Shown: positions 53,783-62,927, numbered from the stretch's first letter. The stretch is 64,000 nt of DNA from Polaribacter vadi (GCF_001761365.1 NZ_CP017477.1:3462001-3526000); one strand, 5' to 3'. Program-made: numbers and translations. The notes: generated by a model from the letters alone, not told the origin.

Positions 53783-56700
53783 TAATTTTTAGTTTGTGGA
53801 GTTATAGAATTATTAGTTTTGGCTTCGTTTTCTTTTATTTTAGTAAGCTCTATCTCAGCATCTTTTACAATATCTTCGAATTGTGTAAAATTCTTAATTA
53901 CGTTTTCTAAAATAAAAGTTGCTTGATACACATCTTTTAGTTCGTAGTAATTTTTAGCCATAATTACATAGCTTTTTACGCCCCAATATTTGTAATTAGA
54001 ATACGTTGCAATTAATTCTTGCACAACTTTGTTAGATGCTTCGTATTCTTTGTTCAAATTTTTGAAATAAGCATTAAAGTATAAAGTCTCGGCTTTTAAT
54101 TCTCCAGTTGCAATTTCTTCAACTTGTTTGTAAAATTTTTCTGCTTTTCTTAAATCTAAAGTTATAAAAGAAGTTCTTGCAATTACAGTAGTTGCATCTA
54201 ACTTCAAATTATCATCTAATTTATTTTTAGCTAATATTTTTTCTGCATAATCTATAGCTAAATTGTAAGCTTTGGTGCTAGAATAGCCTTTCATTAAATT
54301 ACTTTGAGCATACAAAATGTTCTCTGTAATGTAAGCTTCTCTTTCTAACCTTTCTAATAAAGGAATTGCGCCATAATAATCTTGTCTCTGCAGGTAAATT
54401 TGAGATAATTTTGCCAAAACATCTTCGCTAAATTCACTCTGTCCTGCATTTAAAACAACTTTATATTTTTCGATAGCTTCTGAGTATAATTTTTCTTTAA
54501 ACAGTAAATCTGCTAAATAATAAGTTGCTTTTAACTGATTTTTTCCATTTGGGAAACTGCTTAAATATTTCCTTAAACTAGCAATTGTGCTATTGTTTTT
54601 GCCTTCAAAATATTTACGTTCTGCAATTGCAAAGGTTGAATTTTCTAACTCAGAATCAGACACATCAACAAATCGTAACGTGTTAGTCCAACTTACATAG
54701 CCATCTAAATTATCCTCATCAACATAAATGTTTTTTGCATTTCTAACAGCCTCAAGAGCATCAGCAGAATTAGGAAATTTACTTGTTGTCAATTTAAATT
54801 TCTCTAAAGCTTTTCTGTTTTCATTATCATTATAATACAGCAAACCTTGGCGAACTAAAGCTTTAGGCAAAAAGACACTTTTAGGATGTTTCTCTAACAA
54901 TCTCTCATAAGCTTCATGTGCTTTTTGGTTGTTTCTAATTTTTGTGTAGGTATTTGCAAGTTGATATAAAGCATCATCTTTTAAATTAGAAGTTGGATAT
55001 TTATTGACAACATTCGTTAATGCTACAATTTTCTGATCATCTAACTCCCTAAAACCATAACTCATTCCTATTTGATATTGAGCATAATCTGCCTCAGTTC
55101 CTTCGTTATTTACTACAGTTTGATACGCCCTTAAAGCCTCTAAATAATTTTTTGTAGCAAAATAACTATCTCCCAAACGAATATAAGTGTCGTTTTTTAT
55201 ATCGATTTCTAAATCTCTTTTTCCCAGAAAAGCTTCGAACGTGTTTGCAGCTTTTTCATAGTTTTTTAGCTTAAAATGTGAGTATCCAATATTGTATTGC
55301 AATAAAGGAAAAGCATCACTATTGCTGTTTCTTAAACGATTATTAAAGTTGATGAATTTGTTTAAAGCATCTTCGTAATTTTCTAATTGATATAAGGTTT
55401 CTGCTTCCCAATAGTTGGCTTTTTGACTGATTTCGATTTCTGAAGAACTTTTTCCCTTCACAAAATAAGGCAATGCTTCTTGCAATTTTTGCTCATTAAA
55501 TAATTGAATACCTCTGTACAAAGAAACTTCGGATGCTAATGCAATATTTTCTTGGGTATTTTTTTTGGATAAAAATACCAAAGCACCTTCAAAATCTTGC
55601 TGATTTATAAATGATGAAACCACCAATTCATTAATCTCAGTATAAGAAGTTGAATTTGGGTAGTTCTTTAAATAATTCTGTAAAACATCTGTAACGTTTT
55701 CAAAAGGATTGCCTTCTTCATAACTTAATTTTACGTAATTTAAAGCAGCATCTTGTTGAATTTTAACATTAAAACTCATTTCACTTGCAGTTTTAAATGC
55801 ATTTAAAGCTTCCGTTTTTTTATCAATATTTAAATAACATTCAGCTAAATGATAATACGCATTTTGCGAAACTGTATTTTTTTCATCTATAATTTTATTA
55901 AAATAACTAATGGCAGCTTCAAAGTCGTTTTGTTTGTAATAAGCATATCCTAATTGATAATAATCTGTGTTATTTAATTTACCACCTTTACCTGTGTAAC
56001 CTTTTAAATATGGAATCGCTGCTGCATATTTTTTTAAATTGAAATAACTTTCGCCAATAATTTTAGAAATTTCTGAAATGTCATTTCTTCTAGCAGTTTT
56101 TAAAAGTTCTGTACCAACTTCTATACATTTTTCAAATTCACCAGCTTTAAAACTAATATCTAATAAGTAATAAGAAATTTCTGCTTTGTAGGTTTTGTCA
56201 TTTTCAATTTGCTTTAAAGTTGAAGCAGCAATGCCATAATCTTCTAGTTTATAGGCGATATAACCATAATAATATCTAGAATCATTCCCATATTTAGCGT
56301 CGTTTATTAAAGGTAGAAATTTATCTTTAGAAAGTTCGTAAGCTTTCGCAATTAACAAACCATAACCCATTTTAAAATTTAATTCCTTTTTATTTTCTTC
56401 GGATAATAAGTCTGTATTTACTTTTTCGTACCATTTTAAAGCGTGAGCTGCTTTTTTATTGGCAAAATAATAATTAGCAACATTAAAAAAAGCTTTGTTT
56501 TTTTTATTGCTTGTTGGGTTTTCATCAACAAAATTTAACACTTTTTCATCTGCGGCTGTTTGGTTTAACCTTACAGCACACATAGCATCATAATAGGTTG
56601 CATCTGCTTTTAAACTAGAACTTTCTTTTGCTGTGTTTTGTACTTTTTCAAATCCTTTTTGAGCAGCAGCATATGCTTTATCATTATAAAGTTTTAAAGC

Positions 56701-56817
56701 GTTATTAAAGTCTGAAACTATATTTGCATCAACAACCGTTTGTTGCGAAAACATCGCAAAAGAGGCTGTAAAAAAGATACAAGATAAAATATGTTTTTTG
56801 ATAAAACGAAATTTCAT
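53782..56817 (-). CDS. Large TPR protein, exported
   Basis: The protein has 1011 residues. A signal peptide (KKHILSCIFFTASFAMFSQQ) is followed by about 20 TPR-like helix pairs throughout, e.g. YYQLGYAYYKQNDFEAAISYF and LYQLANTYTKIRNNQKAHEAY. Many units resemble the YbgF/Tol-type repeats. It ends in a charged tail. Coupled by a one-base overlap to the barrel gene, it could be a periplasmic scaffold for that protein. It is divergent from ftsE. The specific function is unknown. Confidence 0.8.
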   Translation of the reverse strand: MKFRFIKKHILSCIFFTASFAMFSQQTVVDANIVSDFNNALKLYNDKAYAAAQKGFEKVQNTAKESSSLKADATYYDAMCAVRLNQTAADEKVLNFVDENPTSNKKNKAFFNVANYYFANKKAAHALKWYEKVNTDLLSEENKKELNFKMGYGLLIAKAYELSKDKFLPLINDAKYGNDSRYYYGYIAYKLEDYGIAASTLKQIENDKTYKAEISYYLLDISFKAGEFEKCIEVGTELLKTARRNDISEISKIIGESYFNLKKYAAAIPYLKGYTGKGGKLNNTDYYQLGYAYYKQNDFEAAISYFNKIIDEKNTVSQNAYYHLAECYLNIDKKTEALNAFKTASEMSFNVKIQQDAALNYVKLSYEEGNPFENVTDVLQNYLKNYPNSTSYTEINELVVSSFINQQDFEGALVFLSKKNTQENIALASEVSLYRGIQLFNEQKLQEALPYFVKGKSSSEIEISQKANYWEAETLYQLENYEDALNKFINFNNRLRNSNSDAFPLLQYNIGYSHFKLKNYEKAANTFEAFLGKRDLEIDIKNDTYIRLGDSYFATKNYLEALRAYQTVVNNEGTEADYAQYQIGMSYGFRELDDQKIVALTNVVNKYPTSNLKDDALYQLANTYTKIRNNQKAHEAYERLLEKHPKSVFLPKALVRQGLLYYNDNENRKALEKFKLTTSKFPNSADALEAVRNAKNIYVDEDNLDGYVSWTNTLRFVDVSDSELENSTFAIAERKYFEGKNNSTIASLRKYLSSFPNGKNQLKATYYLADLLFKEKLYSEAIEKYKVVLNAGQSEFSEDVLAKLSQIYLQRQDYYGAIPLLERLEREAYITENILYAQSNLMKGYSSTKAYNLAIDYAEKILAKNKLDDNLKLDATTVIARTSFITLDLRKAEKFYKQVEEIATGELKAETLYFNAYFKNLNKEYEASNKVVQELIATYSNYKYWGVKSYVIMAKNYYELKDVYQATFILENVIKNFTQFEDIVKDAEIELTKIKENEAKTNNSITPQTKN

Positions 56818-56955
56818 ACAATTGTTGTTGGTTATTTACTTACTTAACGAACATTTTTAGATTTTGTTGGCTTACCACATAAAAAATGTTCAAAATAATT
56901 TACATCAAAAGTAAGAATTTTTCAAATTTTATGTTCTAAAATCAATAGAAACTAA

Positions 56956-56963
56956 TAAGTTTG
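56956..56963 (+). promoter_or_regulatory. Promoter -7 box of ftsE (TAAGTTTG)
   Basis: TAnnTTTG match 18 bases before the ftsE start. Confidence 0.5.
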
Positions 56964-56980
56964 TATAAACTACTATTTTT

Positions 56981-57667
56981 ATGGACAAACCAGTTTTACA
57001 TTTAGAGAATGCAGCCATTTATCAAAGAGAAAATTTGGTGTTATCGCAAGTTAATTTAACCATTAACAAAGGAGATTTTTACTATTTGATTGGTAAAACA
57101 GGCAGTGGAAAAAGTAGTTTAATGAAAACACTTTATGGTGATTTAAAATTGCAAGAAGGCACTGGCTCTATTGTAGACTTTGATTTAAAAAACTTAAAAG
57201 AGAAAGATATTCCGTTTTTGAGGAGAAAAATAGGCATTGTTTTCCAAGATTTTAAATTATTAAGTGATCGAACCGTTTTTGGAAATCTAGAATTTGTTTT
57301 AAAAGCTACAGGTTGGAAAAATAAAGACGAGATAAAAGCCAAAATAAACGAAGTTTTAGAGAAAGTAGGGATGCAATCTCAACATTACAAAAACACATTC
57401 GAACTTTCTGGAGGTGAACAACAAAGAATAGCTATTGCAAGAGCTTTGTTAAACGACCCAGAATTAATTTTGGCAGATGAACCTACAGGAAATTTAGATC
57501 CAAAAACTTCTTTGGAAGTTATGGAACTATTAAATGAAATTCATAAAAGTGGCAAAACAATTTTAATGGCAACTCACGATTACCAATTAATTGTAAAATT
57601 CAAGCACACTACTTTAAAAGTAGAAGCAGGGGAGTTGTTTGAAGTTGTGCAACAAGCAACAAATTAA
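56981..57667 (+). CDS. ftsE: Cell division ATP-binding protein FtsE
   Basis: The protein has 228 residues. Walker A IGKTGSGKSSLMKTLYGDL, Q-loop VFQDFKLL, signature ELSGGEQQRIAIARALL, Walker B LILADEPTGNLD and the H-loop MATHDY are complete. FtsE powers FtsX in activating cell-wall hydrolases at division. FtsX is not adjacent. Instead ftsE overlaps a glycosyltransferase gene by one base (TAATG). A LolD/MacB-type ATPase is the main alternative, but size and motif spacing fit FtsE. Confidence 0.82.
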   Translation: MDKPVLHLENAAIYQRENLVLSQVNLTINKGDFYYLIGKTGSGKSSLMKTLYGDLKLQEGTGSIVDFDLKNLKEKDIPFLRRKIGIVFQDFKLLSDRTVFGNLEFVLKATGWKNKDEIKAKINEVLEKVGMQSQHYKNTFELSGGEQQRIAIARALLNDPELILADEPTGNLDPKTSLEVMELLNEIHKSGKTILMATHDYQLIVKFKHTTLKVEAGELFEVVQQATN

Positions 57668-58545
57668 TGCTTTCAGTTTTAATACCAACATATAATTATA
57701 ATGCTTTTTTTTTGGTTGATAAAATTCATCAACAATTAATTTTAGCGCAAATTGCTTTCGAGATTATTTGTTTTGATGATGGTTCTAAATCTGAATTAAA
57801 TGCAGAAAACGAAAAAATAAATTCTCTAGAAAACGCAAGGTTTAAAGTTTTAGAAAATAATATTGGTAGAAGTGCAATTAGAAACTTATTAGCAAAAGAA
57901 GCAACTTATAAATGGTTGCTTTTTTTAGATGCAGATGTTCTGCCCACAAATAAGCAATTTATTAAAAATTATATTGCCTGCTTTAATACATCTAAAACTG
58001 TTTTTTGTGGAGGATTACTGTATCAACATAAAAAAGAAAATTTAGATTTATTACGTTATAAATATGGAAAAAAACATGAAGAAATTTCCATAGAAAAAAG
58101 ATTGGAAAATCCGAGTAAATATTTTTTCACATCAAATTTTTTAATTCAAAAAGATGTTTTTAAAACAATTACTTTTGAAGAAAAACTTAAAAAATACGGA
58201 AGAGAAGACTTGTTATTTTCTTTAAAGTTGATAAAAGAAGGCTATAAAATAGCGCATTTAGAAAACCAAGTATATCATTTAGGAATTGATGACAATAAAG
58301 TTTTTGTTGCTAAAACTAAAAAAGCGATGGAAAATTTAGTTTTTTTAGAAGAAGAACAATTAATTGAAAAAGAAGAAATAGCTTTGTTGAAAGTCACAAA
58401 AAAGTTAGGGAATTTAAAATTAAGTAGATTTACAGGTAATTTTTATCCAACTTTCGAGAAATTAGCCATTAAAAACTCGAATGTTTTTTACTTTAATTGT
58501 ATGAAAGTATGTTATGTATGTTTTTTAAAATCAAGAAATGAATAG
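57667..58545 (+). CDS. Family 2 glycosyltransferase
   Basis: The protein has 292 residues. It begins MLSVLIPTYNYNAFFLVDKI, with IICFDDGSKSE and FLDADVLP (DxD-type metal site), and later GREDLLFSLKLIKEGYKI, the ED/W-like catalytic region. It transfers a sugar from a nucleotide sugar; the acceptor is unknown. It is coupled to ftsE (one-base overlap) and to the 2OG oxygenase (8-base overlap), forming a three-gene operon. Confidence 0.85.
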   Translation: MLSVLIPTYNYNAFFLVDKIHQQLILAQIAFEIICFDDGSKSELNAENEKINSLENARFKVLENNIGRSAIRNLLAKEATYKWLLFLDADVLPTNKQFIKNYIACFNTSKTVFCGGLLYQHKKENLDLLRYKYGKKHEEISIEKRLENPSKYFFTSNFLIQKDVFKTITFEEKLKKYGREDLLFSLKLIKEGYKIAHLENQVYHLGIDDNKVFVAKTKKAMENLVFLEEEQLIEKEEIALLKVTKKLGNLKLSRFTGNFYPTFEKLAIKNSNVFYFNCMKVCYVCFLKSRNE

Positions 58546-59350
58546 AGCTGAAATCGGACATATAATTTATAAGCAGTTATTTGAAAATAAAGAGGTTTTA
58601 AAACAACAGTTTTTAAACTCTAAAAAAGATATTGGTTATTTTTATATTGATAATCTGTTACCTGAAAATTTAGCTTTAGAAATTTTTGAAAAATTTCCAT
58701 CAACAGAAGAAACTGTAAAAAGAAAAAGTTTAAAAGAATATAAGTTTACCGCTTTTCAAATGAACCAATATAATGCGCTTTTAGAGGAAGTTATTTATGC
58801 CTTTCAAGATGAAAAAGTTATAAAACTTGTTGCAGAAATTTGCGATTTAAAAAACATTTATGGTGATGAATTTTTATATGCAGGTGGTTTATCTTTAATG
58901 AAAAAAGATAATTTTTTGAATCCGCATTTAGATAATTCTCATGATAAAGATAGAAGTAGATGGCGAGTTTTAAACTTATTATATTACACAACTCCTAATT
59001 GGGAACTAGAAAATGGTGGAAATTTAGAACTTTGGCCAAAAGGTTTAAAGGAAGAACCAATTACAATTTTGAGTAAATTTAATAGATTAGTGGTCATGAC
59101 AACACACCAAAAATCTTGGCATTCTGTAAATAAAGTAGCCAAAGATGCTACAAGATGCTGCATTTCTAATTATTATTTTTCTGATGAACCTATATTAGAA
59201 TCTGATTCTTTTCATGTAACTACTTTTAGAGGTAGATCTTCAGAAAAGGTAAAAGATGTTATTTTACAAGTTGATAATAATTTACGATCTGGATTGCGAA
59301 AAATTTTTAAGAAAGGTGTTCGAGAAAACCCACATCAATATAAAAAATAA
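58538..59350 (+). CDS. 2OG-Fe(II) oxygenase family protein
   Basis: The protein has 270 residues. A prolyl-hydroxylase-like core is visible: GYFYIDNLLPENLALEIFEKF, the metal ligands His and Asp in FLNPHLDNSHD, YYTTPNWELENGGNLELW, and the second His in KSWHSVNKV, with a downstream Arg for 2-oxoglutarate (ATRCCISNYYFS). It probably hydroxylates a protein, sugar or lipid. Its overlap with a glycosyltransferase suggests modification of a glycan or glycosylated target. It converges with the GT4 gene, the two stops touching. Confidence 0.8.
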   Translation: MNRAEIGHIIYKQLFENKEVLKQQFLNSKKDIGYFYIDNLLPENLALEIFEKFPSTEETVKRKSLKEYKFTAFQMNQYNALLEEVIYAFQDEKVIKLVAEICDLKNIYGDEFLYAGGLSLMKKDNFLNPHLDNSHDKDRSRWRVLNLLYYTTPNWELENGGNLELWPKGLKEEPITILSKFNRLVVMTTHQKSWHSVNKVAKDATRCCISNYYFSDEPILESDSFHVTTFRGRSSEKVKDVILQVDNNLRSGLRKIFKKGVRENPHQYKK

Positions 59351-60436
59351 TTATTTTGCTCCTTTAAAGATTGATAAAAGCAGCTCTTCTTGATGTTCCC
59401 AAATTAAAGTTTCTTTCGCTTTTTCTAAAGTTATAGTAAAATCTTTTTTTAAGAGGTTTTCAATTTGTTGAGCAAGTTTTTTAGGATCTCTATTTGTAAC
59501 AATTTCGCCAACGTTATAATTCAAAACAATACTTTTCATTTCAGGCAAGTCAGAAACCAAAATAGGCACATTTGCTTGAATATAATCGAATATTTTATTT
59601 GGTAATGCAAATCTATAATTCAAGCCTAAATCTTCTTCAATACTAATTCCTAAATTTGCTAAAGGCGTTATTTTATGGAGTTCTTCAGGATTTTTTCTTC
59701 CTAAAAAATAAACTTTATAAGTCAGGTTTTTGGTAATTACTTTTTCTTTTAAAGATTCAAAAATATCACCATCACCAATAATTACAAAAATACAGTTTTC
59801 AAGAAAGGACATGGTTTCAATCATCAATTCCAAACCTCTGCCGACATTAATTGCACCTTGATAAAGTATTATTTTTTCATCAGTATAATTAATAGGAAAT
59901 GTAGTTTTAACGATTTCTTTTTTAGTTGGTAAATTTATAATTGTTTTAAAATCAGTAGCATATTTATCATTGTAAAATGCAGCAATACTGTTGCAAACTG
60001 TATATGTATTTTTTAATTTTGGTAAAATAGTTTTCTCTAAAACAGTCCAGATTTTTTTAGCAAATGGTCTATTAACCAATTCAGGAATTTCAGGAAATAA
60101 TTCATGGCTATCATACACAATTTTTTTTCTTTGTAACAAACTCACTAAATAATTTGGCAAAAGTGTGTCCAAATCATTGGCTAAAAGCATGTTTTTTTTT
60201 GTAAAAAGAAGGATGAAAAATAGCTTCAGATTAAACTCAGCATAAAATAAAATGCCTTTTTTAAAAAAAACGCTAATTCTTTTTGTGCTATAATTTCTTT
60301 CTAAAGGTTTGCTGTTTTCGTTTTTTTTACCAATTAAAAGAATTTCATATCCAGCATTTAGCAAGGTGTTACAAACTTTTTCTACTCTTTGATCTGTAGA
60401 AATATCATTGGTTATAGAAACTATAATTTTTTTCAA
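59351..60436 (-). CDS. Family 4 glycosyltransferase
   Basis: 361 residues if translation starts at the TTG at 60436 (LKKIIVSITNDISTDQRVEK, as in homologues). The frame extends to an ATG at 60475, but that ATG lies at the end of a hairpin with a T run, so I prefer the TTG; this is not certain. IYQGAINVGRGLELMIE-like LYQGAINVGRGLELMIETM, GDGDIFESLKEK, and the E-x7-E region SIEEDLGLNYRFALPNKIFDYIQANVP are visible. It uses a nucleotide sugar; the acceptor is unknown. Confidence 0.78.
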   Translation of the reverse strand: MKKIIVSITNDISTDQRVEKVCNTLLNAGYEILLIGKKNENSKPLERNYSTKRISVFFKKGILFYAEFNLKLFFILLFTKKNMLLANDLDTLLPNYLVSLLQRKKIVYDSHELFPEIPELVNRPFAKKIWTVLEKTILPKLKNTYTVCNSIAAFYNDKYATDFKTIINLPTKKEIVKTTFPINYTDEKIILYQGAINVGRGLELMIETMSFLENCIFVIIGDGDIFESLKEKVITKNLTYKVYFLGRKNPEELHKITPLANLGISIEEDLGLNYRFALPNKIFDYIQANVPILVSDLPEMKSIVLNYNVGEIVTNRDPKKLAQQIENLLKKDFTITLEKAKETLIWEHQEELLLSIFKGAK

Positions 60437-60462
60437 ATTGAAATCTTTTGCGCAAGATAAAA

Positions 60463-60583
60463 ATAAAAAACCCACTCCTCAATGAGAAGTGGGAAAATTG
60501 CTATGAAAAAGAAGGGTAAGGTAAAACCTTACCCAACCGTAAATTTACGCAATTAGAGTTCTAAAATTGCATTTAAAATTTCT
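60463..60583 (-). ncRNA. Candidate small structured RNA upstream of the GT4 gene
   Basis: On the minus strand there is a short palindrome CGTAAATTTACG, a perfect hairpin GGGTAAGGT-TTT-ACCTTACCC (60513-60533), a 20-base linker, then CCCACTTCTC/GAGGAGTGGG (60471-60493, one G-T pair) followed by TTTTTTATTTTT. The last hairpin is a strong intrinsic terminator although no protein gene precedes it on this strand. A near-match -7 box (AATATTTG, 60596-60589) lies upstream. On the plus strand the same DNA holds a 17-codon frame opening ATGAAAAAGAAG, which I consider less likely. Confidence 0.45.
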
Positions 60584-60620
60584 TTTAACAAATATTTAGT
60601 AAAAATATAAAAATTGTTAT

Positions 60621-60660
60621 AAAAAATAAAACTCTGTAAATCAAAAATTTACAGAGTTTA
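60621..60660 (-). terminator. Terminator of tmRNA
   Basis: TAAACTCTGTAAAT (60628-60641) and ATTTACAGAGTTTA (60647-60660) form a 14-bp stem. It is followed by a T-rich run on the minus strand. Confidence 0.9.
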
Positions 60661-60663
60661 AAG

Positions 60664-61052
60664 TGGAGACGCCGAGAATCGAACTCGGGTCCAAACAAGC
60701 AGCTAAAAAGCTTTCTACATACTTAGTTCTTTCTTGGTTTTCGTTTAAAAGCTGATTAAGAACAATCCACTTTTAACTTATCTTCTTTAGTTTCAAAAAC
60801 CCACCAAAGCTTCAGGTTTTCTATATTTACTTTTACGATATCCAAAAGTGAAACGCCGTAAATCAAGGCTTTTCGTGGACATAAAGCTTGCTCACCTTGT
60901 GAGCCTAGGCAAATTCTACTGTGATTCGAATTATGCAGCTAAAGCGTAGTTATCTTCGCCGTTTAAAAAGTTGAAATAGTTTTACAAGTGTAATTTCAAT
61001 CCTTGATATGCTTACAAATCAACTGTCCTTGCTGTCAAAACCAGTCGTCCCC
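60664..61052 (-). ncRNA. ssrA: Transfer-messenger RNA (tmRNA)
   Basis: On the minus strand it starts GGGGACGACTGGTTTTGACA and ends GTTCGATTCTCGGCGTCTCCA, the tRNA-like T arm and acceptor stem. The 5' GGGGACG pairs with 3' CGTCTCC over 7 bp (one G-U). CCA is not encoded. The internal reading frame ends GGC GAA GAT AAC TAC GCT TTA GCT GCA TAA at about 60930-60963, giving a degradation tag ending GEDNYALAA, probably (A)GEDNYALAA. About 389 nt. It rescues stalled ribosomes with SmpB. Confidence 0.95.
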
Positions 61053-61091
61053 TTAATGAAATAGCAAATTTTAATTTGCGTAATTGAATTA

Positions 61092-61112
61092 ATCCTGAAC
61101 TTGTTTCAGGAT
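61092..61112. repeat. Small palindromic repeat ATCCTGAA-N5-TTCAGGAT
   Basis: Arms at 61092-61099 and 61105-61112. This hairpin type is frequent in Flavobacteriaceae intergenic DNA, from memory. It lies upstream of tmRNA. Confidence 0.5.
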
Positions 61113-61176
61113 GTTACAATCTTTCATTTTATTTTTTCAAAGAACACTAAAATTAGCGCAAAACAATCTTATTTTA

Positions 61177-61270
61177 TTGGGCGTTTCCAAGCAAAAAAGC
61201 TTGGTCAGGCTTTTCGCTAAATCTTTTTAACAAAAAAGTTAAAAAGGATATCGCTCCAATCCTTAACGCA
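61177..61270 (+). repeat. Dispersed intergenic element, copy B
   Basis: Runs TTGGGCGTTT ... GGCTTTTCGCTAAATC ... AAAAAGGAT ... CAATCCTTAACGCA. It aligns with the minus strand of 31016-31092. It carries extra internal hairpins, CCAAGC-AAAAAA-GCTTGG and CTTTTTAAC-AAAAAA-GTTAAAAAG. The spacer 61053-61431 otherwise holds the tmRNA promoter region and the HVA1 promoter. Confidence 0.7.
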
Positions 61271-61341
61271 GTTTGCAAAAATACAAAAAACGTTAAGGAT
61301 ACAATTTATTTAATCAATAAAATTAACGTTAAAATTCGTTT

Positions 61342-61397
61342 GTTTTAAAAAAAGATTTTATTGAGCAAAAGAAAATTTTATTAACTTATTAATTTTG
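61342..61397 (+). promoter_or_regulatory. Promoter of the HVA1-family gene, repeat-like layout
   Basis: -7 box TAATTTTG at 61390-61397. GAGCAAAA at 61363 is 27 bp before it and GTTTTAAAA at 61342 is 48 bp before it. These are degenerate GAGTTAAA-like units at the exact spacing seen at 1154-1209 and 5300-5355. Confidence 0.4.
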
Positions 61398-61431
61398 ATA
61401 GAATTAAGAAAATAAATAAGAAAATAAAAAG

Positions 61432-61641
61432 ATGATACAAAAAGGAACAAAAGTAAAATGGAATTGGGGAAAGGGAACAGCAGAAGGCAAAGTGAAAGAA
61501 ACCTATACAGAAAAAGTGACCAAAACCATTAAAGGAAACGAAGTTACTAGAAATGGTGAAGAATTAAACAAAGCTTTGTATATTCAACAAGAAGATGGAG
61601 ATAAAGTACTAAAATCTGAAAGTGAAGTAGAAAAAGTATAA
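61432..61641 (+). CDS. HVA1 (hypervirulence-associated) TUDOR-domain family protein, DUF2945
   Basis: The protein has 69 residues. GTKVKWNWGKGTAEGKVKETY followed by GNEVTRNGEELNKALYIQQEDGDKVLKSESEVEKV matches the small DUF2945/HVA1 family, an SH3-like barrel of unknown function found in bacteria and fungi. It is monocistronic with its own promoter and terminator. Its promoter resembles those of the small stress proteins at the start of the window. Confidence 0.88.
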   Translation: MIQKGTKVKWNWGKGTAEGKVKETYTEKVTKTIKGNEVTRNGEELNKALYIQQEDGDKVLKSESEVEKV

Positions 61642-61667
61642 CAAAACAAAAAGAACTTTTTTAAAAC

Positions 61668-61708
61668 GCTTTTTTCAGTTTATCTTTATAGATTGAAAAA
61701 AGCATTTT
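61668..61708 (+). terminator. Terminator of the HVA1-family gene
   Basis: GCTTTTTTCA (61668-61677) pairs with TGAAAAAAGC (61694-61703), then T run. Confidence 0.75.
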
Positions 61709-61721
61709 TATTTACAATTAT

Positions 61722-62927
61722 ATGAAATTCGGAATTATAAAAGAACGCAAAAATCCACCAGATAGAAGAGTCGTCTTTTCACCAACAAAATTAAAAGAGT
61801 TTAAAACACAATTTCCATCAGCAGAAATTGCTGTAGAAAGTTCAGATATTCGTGTTTTTTCTGACGAATATTACCAAAAAGAAGGTTTAGAAGTCACCAA
61901 AAATATGGAAGATTGTGATGTTTTATTTGGTGTAAAAGAAGTGCCAATAAATGCTTTAATTCCGAATAAAAAATATTTTTTCTTTAGTCATACCATCAAA
62001 AAACAACCATATAATAGAGATTTACTCAACGCAATTTTAAACAAAAATATAGAACTTTTTGATCACGAAACTATTATCAAAGAAAATGGAGCAAGGTTAA
62101 TAGGTTTTGGAAGATATGCAGGAATTGTTGGCGTTTATAATGGTTTTAGAGCAATTGGTTTAACAAATGAAACTTTTAAATTGCCAAAAGCAGAAAATTT
62201 AGACAGTCAAAAAGAATTGATTGACGAACTCAAAAAAATCGACCTAAAAAATTTAAAAATACTTTTAACAGGAAATGGAAAAGTTGCTTATGGAGCAAAA
62301 GAAATGTTAGATGCAATGAGCATCAAACAAGTTTCTGTAGATGAATATTTAAATCAAGATTTTGTAGAACCAGTATATTGTTTGGCAGATGTTTTAGATT
62401 ATAACAAACGTAAAGATGGAAAAGTAATTGATGTTTTTGATTTTTACAATCATCCAGAAAATTATCTTTCTGATTTTATGCGTTTTGCTAAAGTAACCGA
62501 CTTTTTTATTGCTGGACATTTTTATGGAAATGGAGCACCTTATTTATTTACCAGAGAAGATGCAAAACACCAAGATTTCAACATAAAATTTGTGGCAGAT
62601 ATTTCTTGTGATGTTGATGGTCCTGTAGCTTCTACGTTAAGAGCATCAACCATTGCAGAACCAATTTATGGATATCATCCAGAAAAAGAAATTGAAGTTG
62701 ATTATAAAGATAAAGACGCTATTGTAGTGATGGCTGTAGATAATTTGCCTTGCGAATTGCCAAAAGATGCCAGTGAAGGTTTTGGCGAAATGTTTTTAGA
62801 AAATGTAATTCCAGCTTTTTTTAATAATGATAAAGATGGAGTTTTAAAACGTGCAAAAATGACTGAAAACGGAAAATTAACAGAACGTTTTTCTTATTTA
62901 CAAGATTATGTGGATGGCAAGGAATAA
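61722..62927 (+). CDS. AlaDH/PNT-like NAD(P)-dependent oxidoreductase (saccharopine dehydrogenase-like)
   Basis: The protein has 401 residues. The N-terminal AlaDh_PNT domain is clear: FGIIKERKNPPDRRVVFSP, CDVLFGVKEVPINAL, YFFFSHTIKKQPYN, NIELFDHETIIKENGARLIGFGRYAG. The middle contains LKILLTGNGKVAYGAKEML, a variant of the Rossmann GxGxVxxGA motif. The C-terminal part has VADISCDVDGPVASTLRAST. This resembles lysine-forming saccharopine dehydrogenase more than classic alanine dehydrogenase. The true substrate is uncertain, and no lysine-pathway neighbour is present. Confidence 0.75.
   Translation: MKFGIIKERKNPPDRRVVFSPTKLKEFKTQFPSAEIAVESSDIRVFSDEYYQKEGLEVTKNMEDCDVLFGVKEVPINALIPNKKYFFFSHTIKKQPYNRDLLNAILNKNIELFDHETIIKENGARLIGFGRYAGIVGVYNGFRAIGLTNETFKLPKAENLDSQKELIDELKKIDLKNLKILLTGNGKVAYGAKEMLDAMSIKQVSVDEYLNQDFVEPVYCLADVLDYNKRKDGKVIDVFDFYNHPENYLSDFMRFAKVTDFFIAGHFYGNGAPYLFTREDAKHQDFNIKFVADISCDVDGPVASTLRASTIAEPIYGYHPEKEIEVDYKDKDAIVVMAVDNLPCELPKDASEGFGEMFLENVIPAFFNNDKDGVLKRAKMTENGKLTERFSYLQDYVDGKE

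Noticed and set aside
60504..60557. A 17-codon Lys-rich plus-strand frame beside the tmRNA gene
   Set aside because: It coincides with a perfect hairpin better explained as RNA structure on the minus strand; not enough evidence for translation.
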